Positions 11,201-21,855 of a DNA stretch of 64,000 nucleotides are shown piece by piece. The DNA is from Liolophura sinensis (Eukaryota; Mollusca; Polyplacophora; Chitonida; Chitonidae). The stretch is taken from contig NC_088303.1 of NCBI RefSeq assembly GCF_032854445.1, forward strand, positions 11,787,501 through 11,851,500, read 5' to 3'. Under the pieces are notes generated by a model. The model was not told the DNA's origin. It ran no database searches and worked only from the letters and a program-made list of their open reading frames with translations. Position 1 is the first letter of the stretch. Each line of letters starts with the position of its first letter. A program made the position numbers and the translations under genes.

Positions 11201-14200
11201 CCGCTACCTGATCAGATTCTCTTACCTGAGAGGAGGTTTAGGTTGTGGCGCTGCTCAAGTGTATAACGTCTCTTGATTTCGGTTTCAGTTTGTCGCTCAC
11301 CCCAGCTGTCAGGCACAGGTAGCTCAGCTATGGTTTAGTGGCGTCCCAGTTCTCCGCTACTTGAACAGATTCGGTTACCTGATGGCCGCCATACCAGCCG
11401 GCATTTTCCTCGTTCCGCTGCTCTCTATTGTCTACTTGGTAGCCCCCTGGAGTAAGGTAACCCTAGTAACCTATTATACCAAATGTAATGCATAATTTAT
11501 GCTTCATGAAACAATTAGCAAAATATGCTTTGACCACTTTGTGACCCATCGTCACCTTTCTGTCCACTCAGAATAAAACTCTGCTTGAACTAAAAGCTGT
11601 CAGTACTTTGTCATTTACATGTAACCATGCAAATACTCCAGTACCATACTTTTATTCTTCTTAACATTACGTGCTGTGTCCTTTTTTAAATGTATTTATA
11701 CCTCCTCATCCCCTTTATACCGTCAACAGGTGGCAACGATATTGAACACACCAATCATGCGCTTTGTCAGTTTCACGTGCTCATACCTGACCTTCCTCAT
11801 CTTAGTGATGATAGCAAAGCTCAATCTGGGAATGAGCATGGACGGGATTGGCTGTGACAACATGAGCTCCACACAGCAGTTCACCTTCCTCTTCCTTATG
11901 TTCTGGGTATTAGGTGAGTACTGAATCTAGAAAACAACATGAGCTCCGCACAGCCAGTTCGCCTTCCTCTTGCTCATGTTCTGGGTCTTAGGTGAGTACT
12001 GAATCTAGAAAACAACATGAGCTCCGCACAGCAGTTTACCTTTCTCCTGCTCATATTCTGGGTCTTAGGTGAGTACTGAATCTAGAAGACAACATGAGCT
12101 CCTTACAGCAGTTCGCCTTCCTCTTGCTCATGTTCTGGGCTTTAGGTGAGTACTGAATCTAGAAGACAACATGAGCTCCTTACAGCAGTTCACCTTTCTC
12201 CTGCTCATGTTCTGGGTCTTAGGTGAGTACTGAATCTGGTAGATAACATGCTCTCCTTACAGGAGTTCGCCTTTCTCCTGCTCATGTTCTGGGTCTTAGG
12301 TGAGTTCTGGATCTGGTAGATAACATGATCTCCACACAGCAGTTCGCCTTTCTCCTGCTCATGTTCTGGGTCTTAGGTGAGTACTGAATCTGGTAGATAA
12401 CATGATCTCCTCACAGCAGTTTACCTTCCTCCTGCTCATGTTCTGGGTCTTAGGTGAGTACTGAATCTGGTAGATAACATGATCTCCTCACAGCAGTTCG
12501 CCTTTCTCCTGCTCATGTTCTGGGTCTTAGGTGAGTTCTGGATCTGGTAGATAACATGATCTCCACACAGCAGTTCCCCTTCCTCCTGCTCATGTTCTGG
12601 GTCTTAGGTGAGTACTGAACCTGGTAGAAAACATGATCTCCACACAGCAGTTCGCCTTTCTCCTGCTCATGTTCTGGATCTAAGGTGAGTACAGAATCTG
12701 GTAGAAAACATGATCTCCACACAGCAGTTCCCCTTCCTCCTGCTCATGTTCTGGGTCTTAAGTGAGTACTAATCCTGGTAGATAACATGATCTCCTCACA
12801 GCAGTTTACCTTCCTCCTGCTCATGTTCTGGGTCTTAGGTGAGTACTGAATCTGGTAGATAACATGATCTCCACACAGCAGTTTACCTTTCTCCTGTTCA
12901 TGTTCTGGGTCTTAGGTGAGCACTGAACCTGGTAGATAACATGATCTCCACACAGCAGTTCGCCTTTCTCCTGTTCATGTTCTGGGTCTTAGGTGAGTAC
13001 TGAACCTGGTAGAAAACATGATCTCCTCACAGCAGTTCGCCTTTCTTCTGCTCATGTTCTGGGTCTTAAGTGAGTACTGAACCTGGTAGATAACATGATC
13101 TCCACACAGCAGTTTGCCTTTCTCCTGCTCATGTTCTGGGTCTTAGGTGAGTACTGAATCTGGTAGATAACATGATCTCCTTACAGCAGTTTCCCTTCCT
13201 CCTGCTCATGTTCTGGGTCTTAGGTGAGTACTGAGTCTGGTAGATAACATGATCTCCACACAGCAGTTTCCCTTTCTCTTGCTCATGTTCTGGGTCTTAG
13301 GTGAGCACAGAACCTGGTAGATAACATGATCTCCTCACAGCAGTTCCCCTTACTCCTGCTCATGTTCTGGGTCTTAGGTGAGCACTGAACCTGGTAGATA
13401 ATATGATCTCCTCACAGCAGTTCGCCTTTCTCCTGTTCATGTCCTGGGTCTTAGGTGAGTACTGAATCTGGTAGATAACATGATCTCCACACAGCAGTTT
13501 CCCTTCCTCCTGCTCATGTTCTGGGTCTTATATGAGTACTAAACCTGGTAGATAACATGATCTCCACACAGCAGTTTGCCTTTCTCCTGCTCATGTTCTG
13601 GGTCTTAGGTGAGTACTGAATCTGGTAGATAACATGATCTCCTCACAGCAGTTTCCCTTCCTCCTGCTCATGTTCTGGGTCTTATATGAGTACTAAACCT
13701 GGTAGATAACATGATCTCCTCACAACAGTTTGCCTTTCTCCTGCTCATGTTCTGGGTCTTAGGTGAGTACTGAATCTGGTAGATAACATGATCTCCTCAC
13801 AGCAGTTTCCCTTCCTCCTGCTCATGTCCTGGGTCTTAGGTGAGTACTGAATCTGGTAGATAACATGATCTCCTCACAGCAGTTTCCCTTTCTCTTGCTC
13901 ATGTTCTGGGTCTTAGGTGAGCACAGAACGTGGTAGATAACATGATCTCCTCACAGCAGTTTACCTTCCTCCTGCTCATGTTCTGGGTCTTAGGTGAGCA
14001 CTGAACCTGGTAGATAATATGATCTCCTCACAGCAGTTCGCCTTTCTCCTGTTCATGTTCTGGGTCTTAAGTGAGTACTGAATCTGGTAGATAACATGAT
14101 CTCCACACAGCAGTTTGCCTTTCTCCTGCTCATGTTCTGGGTCTTAGGTGAGTACTGAATCTGGTAGATAACATGATCTCCTCACAGCAGTTTACCTTCC

Positions 14201-17200
14201 TCCTGCTCATGTTCTGGGCCTTATATGAGTACTAAACCTGGTAGATAACATGATCTCCACACAGCAGTTCACCTTTCTCCTGTTCATGTTCTGGGTCAGG
14301 TGAGCACTGAACCTGGTAGATAACATGATCTCCTCACAGCAGTTTACCTTCCTCCTGCTCATGTTCTGGGTCTTAGGTGAGCACTGAACCTGGTAGATAA
14401 CATGATCTCCTCACAGCACTTTACCTTCCTCCTGCTCATGTTCTGGGTCTTAGGTGAGTACAGAATCTGGTAGATAACATGATCTCCTCACAGAAGTTTC
14501 CCTTCCTCCTGCTCATGTTCTGGGTCTTAGGTGAGTACTGAATCTGGTAGATAACATGATCTCCACACAGCAGTTTACCTTCCTCCTGCTCATGTTCTGG
14601 GTCTTAGGTGAGTACTGAATCTGGTAGATAACATGATCTCCTCACAGCAGTTTACCTTCCTCCTGCTCATGTTCTGGGTCTTAGGTGAGCACTGAACCTG
14701 GTAGATAACATCATCTCCACACAGCAGTTTGCCTTTCTCCTGTTCATGTTCTGGGTCTTAGGTGAGTACTGAACATGGTAGAAAACATGATCTCCTCACA
14801 GCAGTTCGCCTTTCTCCTGTTCATGTTCTGGGTCTTAGGTGAGTACTGAACCTGGTAGATAACATGATCTCCACACAGCAGTTTGCCTTTCTCCTGCTCA
14901 TGTTCTGGGTCTTAAGTGAGTTCTGGATCTGGTAGATAACATGATCTCCACACAGCAGTTCACCTTCCTCCTGCTCATGTTCTGGGTCTTAGGTGAGCAC
15001 TGAATCTGGTAGATAACATGATCTCCACACAGCAGTTCGCCTTTCTCCTGCTCATGTTCTGGCTCTTAGGTGAGTACTGGATCTGGTAGATAACATGATC
15101 TCCAAACAGCAGTTCGCCTTTCTCCTGCTCATGTTCTGGGTCTTAGGTGAGCACTGAACCTGGTAGATAACATGATCTCCACACAGCAGTTTGCCTTTCT
15201 CCTGTTCATGTTCTGGGTCTTAGGTGAGTACTGAATCTGGTAGATAACATGATCTCCACACAGCAGTTTACCTTCCTCCTGCTCATGTTCTGGGTCTTAG
15301 GTGAGTACTGAATCTGGTAGATAACATGATCTCCACACAGCAGTTTACCTTCCTCCTGCTCATGTTCTGGGTCTTAGGTGAGTACTGAATCTGGCAGATA
15401 ACATGATCTCCACACAGCAGTTTACCTTCCTCCTGCTCATGTTCTGGGCCTTATATGAGTACTAAACCTGGTAGATAACATGATCTCCACACAGCAGTTT
15501 ACCTTCCTCCTGCTCATGTTCTGGGTCTAAGGTGAGTACTGAATCTGGTAGATAACATGATCTCCACACAGCAGTTTACCTTCCTCCTGTTCATGTTCTG
15601 GGTCTTAGGTGAGTACTGAATCTGGTAGATAACATGATCTCCACACAGCAGTTTACCTTCCTCCTGTTCATGTTCTGGGTCTTAGGTGAGTACTGAATCT
15701 GGTAGATAACATGATTTCCACACAGCAATTCGCCTGCCTCCTGCTTAGGTGTATGTTCTGGATCTTAGATTACCTTTTCCCTCTGTACGTCTTCACATTT
15801 ATTTGCTTATTTGATTGGTGTTTTACGCTGTTCACAAGAATATTTTACATGTATGACGGTGGTCAGCAAACCGGACAGTGCCCAGGGAAACCCATGTCCT
15901 TCCGTAGGTTGCTGGCAGACTTTTCTAAATACGGCCGGAGGAAGCCAGCTTCAGCTGAACTCAAAAGGAAAGAATTGGTGGGAAACTTCTGGGTCATTGC
16001 GCGTACATCTTTATATGATGCGGATATGTACCACGCAAAACTGTCGAGAATGGGCGCTATAACAACGACTAAATAAATAAGTTACACTATCTGTTAATAT
16101 GTTCAAGCACAATTCGAAACACCTATCTATTGAGTACAGCGTAAAACACCAATCAAATAAATAAACAAATAAACAAATAAATAAATAAATAAATAAATAC
16201 ATAAATAAATACATAAATAAATAAATAAATAAATACCTATCAGATAAATTACTAAATGTCCATGATGCCCTTTACAGTTGAATAACAATGGCTTGTATTA
16301 GTTTCTAAAATTTTCTGTGATCCTCTATGTTAAAAAAACGATAGGTCTGATGTGGGAGGAAAGCAAACAGATCTACGACGAAGGAGGCAAGGATTATTTT
16401 TCTTCCTTCTGGAACGTCATGGACACTATAATGTTAGCACTGTTTATGTGTACGTTCTCGCTGGAGGTTGTGGCGCCCAGGGCGCTCAGGAAACTGTACG
16501 ATACGGAGTACCGCCAATCCGGGGAGCCAGGCTACTGCGATCAGCTCAGAGAAGAGTACGCCATATGTGATAGCCCAGTCAAGCTGAAACAACCCACCCG
16601 TGAGTGACACGCTTTACCCGTCACAGTATTATAGTTAATATCAGAAGAAAAGAATTTTGACAAAGGAGCTATTCTGAACACTGTAACGTTCAGTTACAAT
16701 TTACTTGTGTCAGTGTTCACTTTTTGAAATTCTCCGCTCTAAACAAATTGTTTACAAAGACGTCTACCTTGGCGCATGTACAGCAAATATAGCATTAACT
16801 TGAGTTTCAGGATAATTTACATAATCCATGGTAAGTTATTGTTTACATTTTTATTTGCCGCTGTCGATTTATGCTTCTACTTGCCAAGGGAGATTACTCT
16901 AGCTGCAATCAGTTTGGTGTCCAACTGAACACGCCCGTCTACCTTTTCTTTAAAAAAAAAGAAAGAAACTAGAAATTTCACACAGAACATCGGCCAGTTT
17001 TTGACGTTGAAAGGAAAGGAATTTAAGGGTATACTTCAGTATAGTTCTTAAGTAGTTTTATCTGTTTTGGGCATTTGAAATTCCAGAAAGTCATGAGCTT
17101 CTCGTTCAGGGGCCTTTGATCTTACATAGTTTGATAAGCGGAAGGAGCATACCTACCCCACGTGTGTTTACAATTAAATGTCGATACCACTGCAGGATCC

Positions 17201-20200
17201 CAACGCCTCAGATAACGAAGCCTTATACGAATCATAAATATATACATATCCATATTACATCAAAGCGATTGTCTCCATTCTGTCCACTTGCTAAAATAAC
17301 CATGTGTATCAACTTCTTCGTGAAGAGTTGAAATCATTCAACTTTTCCCTACCTGGGAGACATGTTTTAGAGTGTGTACCGTACAACACCTGTATATTTA
17401 AAAAGCAGATTAAATCATAATAAAATAGAAAATGTAACCGCCATATACGAAGAACTATTCCTGAAAGACTAGTTTTGATGTATCTGTCTATGTTGCAGTT
17501 GTGTGGGAACCCACCTGGGTGCCGGACCCATCCCTCCTCTCTGACATCACATTTTCCATCGCCGTCCTCATGAGCATCGGGCGCATCTCCTTCATCATGC
17601 CCTCTAATGAACAGTTTGGGACAATGCTCGTGTCTTTCCGTAGAACCAGTGGAGACATTGTCAAGTTGTGTTCCATGTTCATTCTGATCTTACTGGCGTT
17701 TGCTTGCGGAATGGCCGTGCTTTACGGCGGAGAGTCCTGCCACAACGAACATTTTACCAGGTATACAAGTGTAAATACACCTCGCTTTATACAAACCATC
17801 ACTTAAACACGTGTGATGATTGCAATCACCCCATCGAATATACACGTGCAATGAGTTACTAAATACACATAAACAATCATGTGTAGGTGTGGTGTAAACA
17901 TGTGACAATAAATATCGGTTTGACAAGATAAGACGCACACATATGAAGTTTTAACATGTTTGATCATCTTTGATATTCACAGTTAACAACGGCTTTTTAA
18001 TCTTATCTGGTATACGTTCGTAACAGCAGCCTTTATTTTAAGAGGTTTGATGTACGTAAGGTGCAACCATCGTTCAATAGATATAATATGTAACGACATG
18101 GCTACAGCCAATGTGCTTACACCTGATGTTAGAGCTTAAGTACAACTCTCATTATAACGGGTACCGTTACAGTTATAATCATTCCACCAGATTCATTATG
18201 AGGTCAATCATGATAGCCTACGCCCAGCATCAGGGATCAGTTAAATACTACTAAGCGGTAAACCAGTCATCGTATAAGGTTGATGATACGATACCACAGT
18301 ATTATCTAACCAAACTTTTCGACTATTGTATAATTTTTTATCAGGCCTATTTTTGACCCAAAAATAATGTTACGATGGATTTGATTCAGCTTGGAGCTCT
18401 TTCTAAGCCATCCTGTATCGTTTAGAATCGTGCTTGTGCCCGGTGATTAAATACCACGTGCTTGTGTACTAAAATGTGGTGCATTCCTCTTTCAGCTTGA
18501 CCACAACCAGTAAGACATTAATCTGGGCCATGTTTGGTATGGGGGACAGTGAATACACGAACGTTGAGCATGAAGACGAAAGCGACGCTTACATCTTACG
18601 TTCCGTCATCACAGCTAACATCGGCTCAGTCCTCTTTGGCGTCTTCGTCTTCTCCACTGCAGTGGTTCTTATGAATCTTCTCATCGCCATGATGGCTAAC
18701 ACCTTCCAGGAAATTCAGGTAATAATTCCTTTCTCATTCACCTTTGCAAAGCGATCTTTTCTTTCTTTATTCAAAATGTCAAATATACTATGTAATCTTA
18801 TTTATTATTTGTATTTTGACAATATCATGATTTTCTTTATTTGAATAAGTTTAAGCAATGTTTTTAGCTATAGGCCTTCACAGACCTGTGCATATAACGT
18901 GACGTCGCTCATATAGTCTTATATGACGTCGTGTCTTGTTGCATGACGTAGGAATGTTAAAGCTGACTGAACTTGTATTATGACGTCATTCCGCTATGTT
19001 CGGATTGGAACGTCATAAAATAAAATGTTTTATTTTTTACGTGATGGCGGTGTGTAATAACAACAGTGATATCTAACTAAGCCATTGACATGTCACTTTT
19101 ATCAGTGAAGGAAATCCTGACATTTCACCTTTATATAAATAATAAACTGATAATATTGCATAGTGAGGGTTAAATGTCATAAATATTTTTCGAGTGAGTT
19201 GTGAAAATGACAGTCCAGGATATCCGAACCTTTTTGAGGCTTCACGCTGTGCTCAAGAATATTTCACTTATACAACGGCGGTGGCCATTCCAGAGGAAGC
19301 CAGCATGAGCATTTGTGAATACTTCTGGTATAGTGCTGCGCTAGAAGGCTAACCACTCAGCCACAAAGCCCCTCTACTATGTAATTATGCGTGTCGTGAA
19401 TGAATATTTTCTCTAATCAAACTTGGATGTTTCCATGTTCTAAGATTTCTCTAACGGCGTATATATTGGGCTGGCGGGTGTCATGTAAGATGACTTGATT
19501 CAGTGAGGCAACACTTTGACCCGGTTACTTCATGTTGTGTGTATGTCGTACACAGGATGACCGAGACGTGGAGTGGAAGTTTGGTAGAACAGAATTGTGG
19601 CTGAACTTTATAGATCCCGGCAGCGCAGTGCCGCCACCTTTTAACTTGATCCCCAGCACGAAAAGCGTCATGATGACTTGTGTATGGATGCACGAAAAGT
19701 GTTGCTCAAAAGCTGTGAAAATTGAAGCAAAACGACTGGAAAGGTTTGTCAGAGTAAGTATAAGCTCTGTGTTAAAAAAAAACGGACAAAACCCACGTGA
19801 AATAAATTAAAAATCTTAAGGGATTATAACTTAGTACAATCTACCAATTTCAATCTGGAAATCTAACTTTTTCGCCCAAAGAGCTAACTTTCTAGTCATT
19901 CAACTATCTCGAAACTGAAATCGCTTAGTTTTTGTATCACCGGTATTCTCTATATGGTGGAAAAGGGAGCTTGCATGTTACATGTATGTACGTTTGCATA
20001 ATCATGCCTTATGCAGTGTATAACATTTGTTGACTGATAACATTGTTTAATTTGATTTTCCTGAAATAGCCAGCTGAGTACGAGGGGTTTAATGAAGAAG
20101 ATGACCGACATTCCAGAGTGGTAAGTGCATTTAGTACGAAGACATAGCTTTGTAGCCATCTAACGGTGCAAATACACTTATCTTTTATAACTGGTTTAAC

Positions 20201-21855
20201 GTTGGTTTGGACAAATGAACGAAATGCATCTTCAAATGACCAAAATGATAGGGACGGGCGTGATGGTGTGACAACTGTGACATGGTTTTTCTTTTCTGTC
20301 TTTATGATATCCAGGACGTTTTAACTACCCTAGTGAAGAGATATGTGAGGAAGGTGGAACGAGAGAGAATGGAGCAGGATGAAGGTCAGTACAGAATCTG
20401 TAGAGGCAATGAAAGCAATGAAGCAATCCATGAAAATCAATAGATCGATTAGTCATCTATTCATCTCAATCATCATTAAGCTTTATCGATTATTTCTGGA
20501 AGCATCTGCCATTGTAAAAAATGTAGACGAGCAAATCCATGATAGGCATTTAGAGATTGAGAGACAACCTTCGGAGTTCTTAGCGAGCTTGTGGAGGGCG
20601 GTTGTGAGATAACCATCGGAGTTCTTAGCGAGCTTGTGGAGGGTGGTAGTGAGATAGCCATCGGAGTTCTTAGCGAACTTGTGGAGGGTGGTAGTGAGAT
20701 AGCCATCGGAGTTCTTAGCGAGCTTGTGGAGGGTGGTAGTAAGATAGCCATCGGAGTTCTTAGCGAGCTTTTGGAGGGTGGTAGTGAGATAGCCATCGGA
20801 GTTCTTAGCGAGCTTGTGGAGGGTGGTAGTGAGATAGCCATCGGAGTTCTTAGCGAGCTTGTGGAGGGTGGTAGTGAGATAGCCATCGGAGTTCTTAGCG
20901 AGCTTTTGGAGGGCGGTAGTGAGATAGCAATTGGAGTATTTAGCCAGCCTGTGGCTGCAAATTATGTTCGACAATTTGCCTGTGATGCGCGCAAGTTTGT
21001 TTCAGTGAATCTTCACTTCGCTATCCCAGTCATCCTGAAGTGGTACTGTGTCTTTATGGGGAAATCAGTCGTTTTCATAATGATAACAACCTGCCAATGC
21101 CGGTGGAGTAAGAACAATTATGGGACGTACATGTACATTATTTATGGTAACAATATTGTTACTTTAAGAAAATGAGCTTGCTGAATTTTATTTAGAGATA
21201 ATGTTTAATTGGAGCTTTATTCTGTTAGGCATGTAGGAGCACGGATTTCTTGATATCTGTATTCAGTTTGCTGCACACACCGTACATTTCAAGATTAAAA
21301 CCTTCCAGCATGTGAAACTGCAGACAAAATTAATATCAGACTTGACAATCTCGGTGATCCCATGCCTTATCTTCTCGAAATAAAATAAGCCAAGCATATG
21401 ATTACTCCGGCATTCATTTCCAGGTATTCTCAAGTTACAGCCATTTGTTATTTATTTATTTATTTGACTGGTGCTTTACGCCGTGCTCAAGAATATTAGA
21501 TAGAATCCTCTAGCGCTAGTACGCTAACCAACTGAGCCACAGGAACGCATACAGCAATTCGAGTGGCTCATCTCACTGACTAGTCCCCTCAACTCACCAC
21601 TCAATCATTCATTTTAACACCGTAAACACCTGTGGTATATTCTCTGCCCATCCAGATTCCACAAAGGACGAAATGCTAAGGCGAGCTCTGGACCGGGTGA
21701 CGTCTAAGCTGGAGAAGAGGCTCGACTACCTGGATGACGAGATGTCGGCGGTGATCAAAGGTCTGTCCGGTGTGCAAGGCCTTCAAGGGACACTGCGGGA
21801 GGATTTCCAGAGGTTAAGCGCAGAGAAGGAGGCAGGGCAGTCAGCACCACCTTAG
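8252..21855 (+). CDS. TRPC-type cation channel, 11 coding exons
   Basis: Short transient receptor potential (TRPC) channel, a plasma-membrane tetrameric Ca2+-permeable cation channel usually gated downstream of phospholipase C. Coding exons: 8252-9013, 9556-9753, 11289-11456, 11730-11913, 16345-16599, 17499-17760, 18496-18718, 19556-19753, 20070-20120, 20315-20384, 21656-21855. All have GT-AG borders, all phases join, and they give 856 residues, normal for the family. Residues about 25-110 are ankyrin-like. HDYFCMCAPC (188-197) has the His/Cys spacing of the TRPC zinc site. FVAHPSC opens exon 3, followed by a hydrophobic pre-S1 helix; S1-S2 lie in exon 4, S3 in exon 5, S4-S5 in exon 6, and the pore and S6 (NLLIAMMANTFQEIQ) in exon 7. 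EWKFGR in exon 8 is the TRP box; RYVRK in exon 10 fits the calmodulin/IP3-receptor binding region; a coiled coil ends the protein. An in-frame stop at 8,210 and a fair Kozak context support ATG 8252. Confidence 0.93.
9021..9378. repeat. about 25-bp minisatellite in TRPC intron 1
   Basis: Roughly 13 imperfect copies of a unit around 'atatccggacaaaatcccat', starting within about 10 bp of the exon 1 donor (GTACGT at 9,014). Open frames through it are an effect of repetition, so I end exon 1 at 9,013. Confidence 0.85.
10085..10315 (+). mobile_element. second SINE-like family in TRPC intron 2
   Basis: A B-box-like 'aggttcggatcc' lies at about 10,141, after a tRNA-like head ('gcctaaccagtgaggtcg'). 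A body ends in 'gcgttacacaccaataaa' and an A/T-rich tail. The body differs from the main SINE family of this window. Confidence 0.6.
10465..10545 (+). mobile_element. SINE tail fragment (ATTC-repeat tail)
   Basis: The phrase 'atatggctgaaatattgccg' followed by 'atgtggcgttaaaccataa' and a (TCAT)n-like tail is the 3' end of a SINE type that I recognise from molluscs. The 5' part is missing. Confidence 0.6.
10700..11288 (+). repeat. 147-bp array copying the 3' end of intron 2 and start of TRPC exon 3
   Basis: Acceptor-like 'tttcag|TTTGTCGCTCA' junctions occur at 10,783, 10,995 (as ttttag), 11,142 and at the true exon 3 start, 11,289. The last three are spaced exactly 147 bp apart, and an extra partial copy lies near 10,866. 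Each copy carries about 90 bp homologous to exon 3, translating to FVAHPSC..AQLW..GVPVLRYL. The copies diverge before the hydrophobic helix and lack a donor. The later copies lack about 10 bp present in the true exon. These are exon-edge duplicates, not extra coding exons, since only 11,289 continues into the pre-S1 helix and a donor. Confidence 0.85.
11859..15770 (+). repeat. 77-bp array, about 50 copies of the TRPC exon 4 / intron 4 donor junction
   Basis: The unit is the last 53 nt or so of exon 4 plus the first 24 nt of intron 4. Each copy contains an acceptor-like 'ctccacacag' or 'ctcctcacag', a pyrimidine-rich stretch still translating to about QFTFLLLMFWVLG, and 'cttag|GTGAGTACTG'. The first donor is at 11,914 and the last good one at 15,686: 3,772 bp, or 49 periods of 77. 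Most copies keep GTGAGT or GTGAGC; a minority read TATGAGT or AAGTGAG. Reading on from exon 4 into the array meets a TGA almost at once, so 11,913 is the functional exon end. Confidence 0.92.
15795..16005 (-). mobile_element. SINE, minus orientation
   Basis: Same family as 1,512-1,777 in reverse: 'tttatttgcttatttgattg', 'gtgttttacgctgttcacaa', then 'gacagtgcccagggaaaccc', 'ggttgctggcagac' and 'ggaggaagccagc', ending in tRNA-like 'ctgggtcattgcgc'. It lies directly downstream of the 77-bp array. Confidence 0.85.
16130..16236 (+). mobile_element. SINE 3' tail with long (AAAT)n
   Basis: 'gagtacagcgtaaaacacca' followed by about 85 bp of AAATAAATAAAC-type repeat. A 5'-truncated SINE copy in opposite orientation to its neighbour. 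Confidence 0.8.
19225..19375 (-). mobile_element. SINE, internally deleted, minus orientation
   Basis: 'gtgctcaagaatatttcact', 'tatacaacggcggtggccat', 'gaggaagccagcatgagc' and the tRNA-like end 'ggctaaccactcagccacaa' identify a reversed SINE with an internal deletion, in TRPC intron 7. Confidence 0.8.
20575..20945. repeat. 45-bp minisatellite in TRPC intron 10, about 8 copies
   Basis: The unit starts 'gttcttagcgagcttgtgga'. With a 45-bp period, one plus-strand and two minus-strand frames stay open and translate to 15-residue repeats (for example GVLSELVEGGSEIAI). The array lies wholly inside intron 10 (20,385-21,655), which is fixed by matching exon phases on each side. Confidence 0.9.
21452..21547 (-). 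mobile_element. short SINE, internally deleted, minus orientation
   Basis: A (TTTA)n head, 'tgactggtgctttacgccgt', 'gctcaagaatatta', then directly the tRNA-like end 'cgctaaccaactgagccac'. It lies in TRPC intron 10, about 110 bp before exon 11. Confidence 0.85.

Noticed and set aside
11914-15770. The regularly spaced 77-bp array as a CRISPR array or as about 50 real coding exons
   Set aside because: There are no unique spacers: the whole 77-bp unit repeats, and the host is an animal. As exons, single 37-nt inserts would break the reading frame, and exon 4 joins exon 5 directly with matching phase.
20476-21175. Long ORFs of 136-194 codons on both strands (repeat proteins GVLSELVEGGSEIAI and LAKNSDGYLTTTLHK)
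   Set aside because: They are by-products of a 45-bp array within TRPC intron 10; no family motif, and three overlapping frames are open for the same arithmetical reason.
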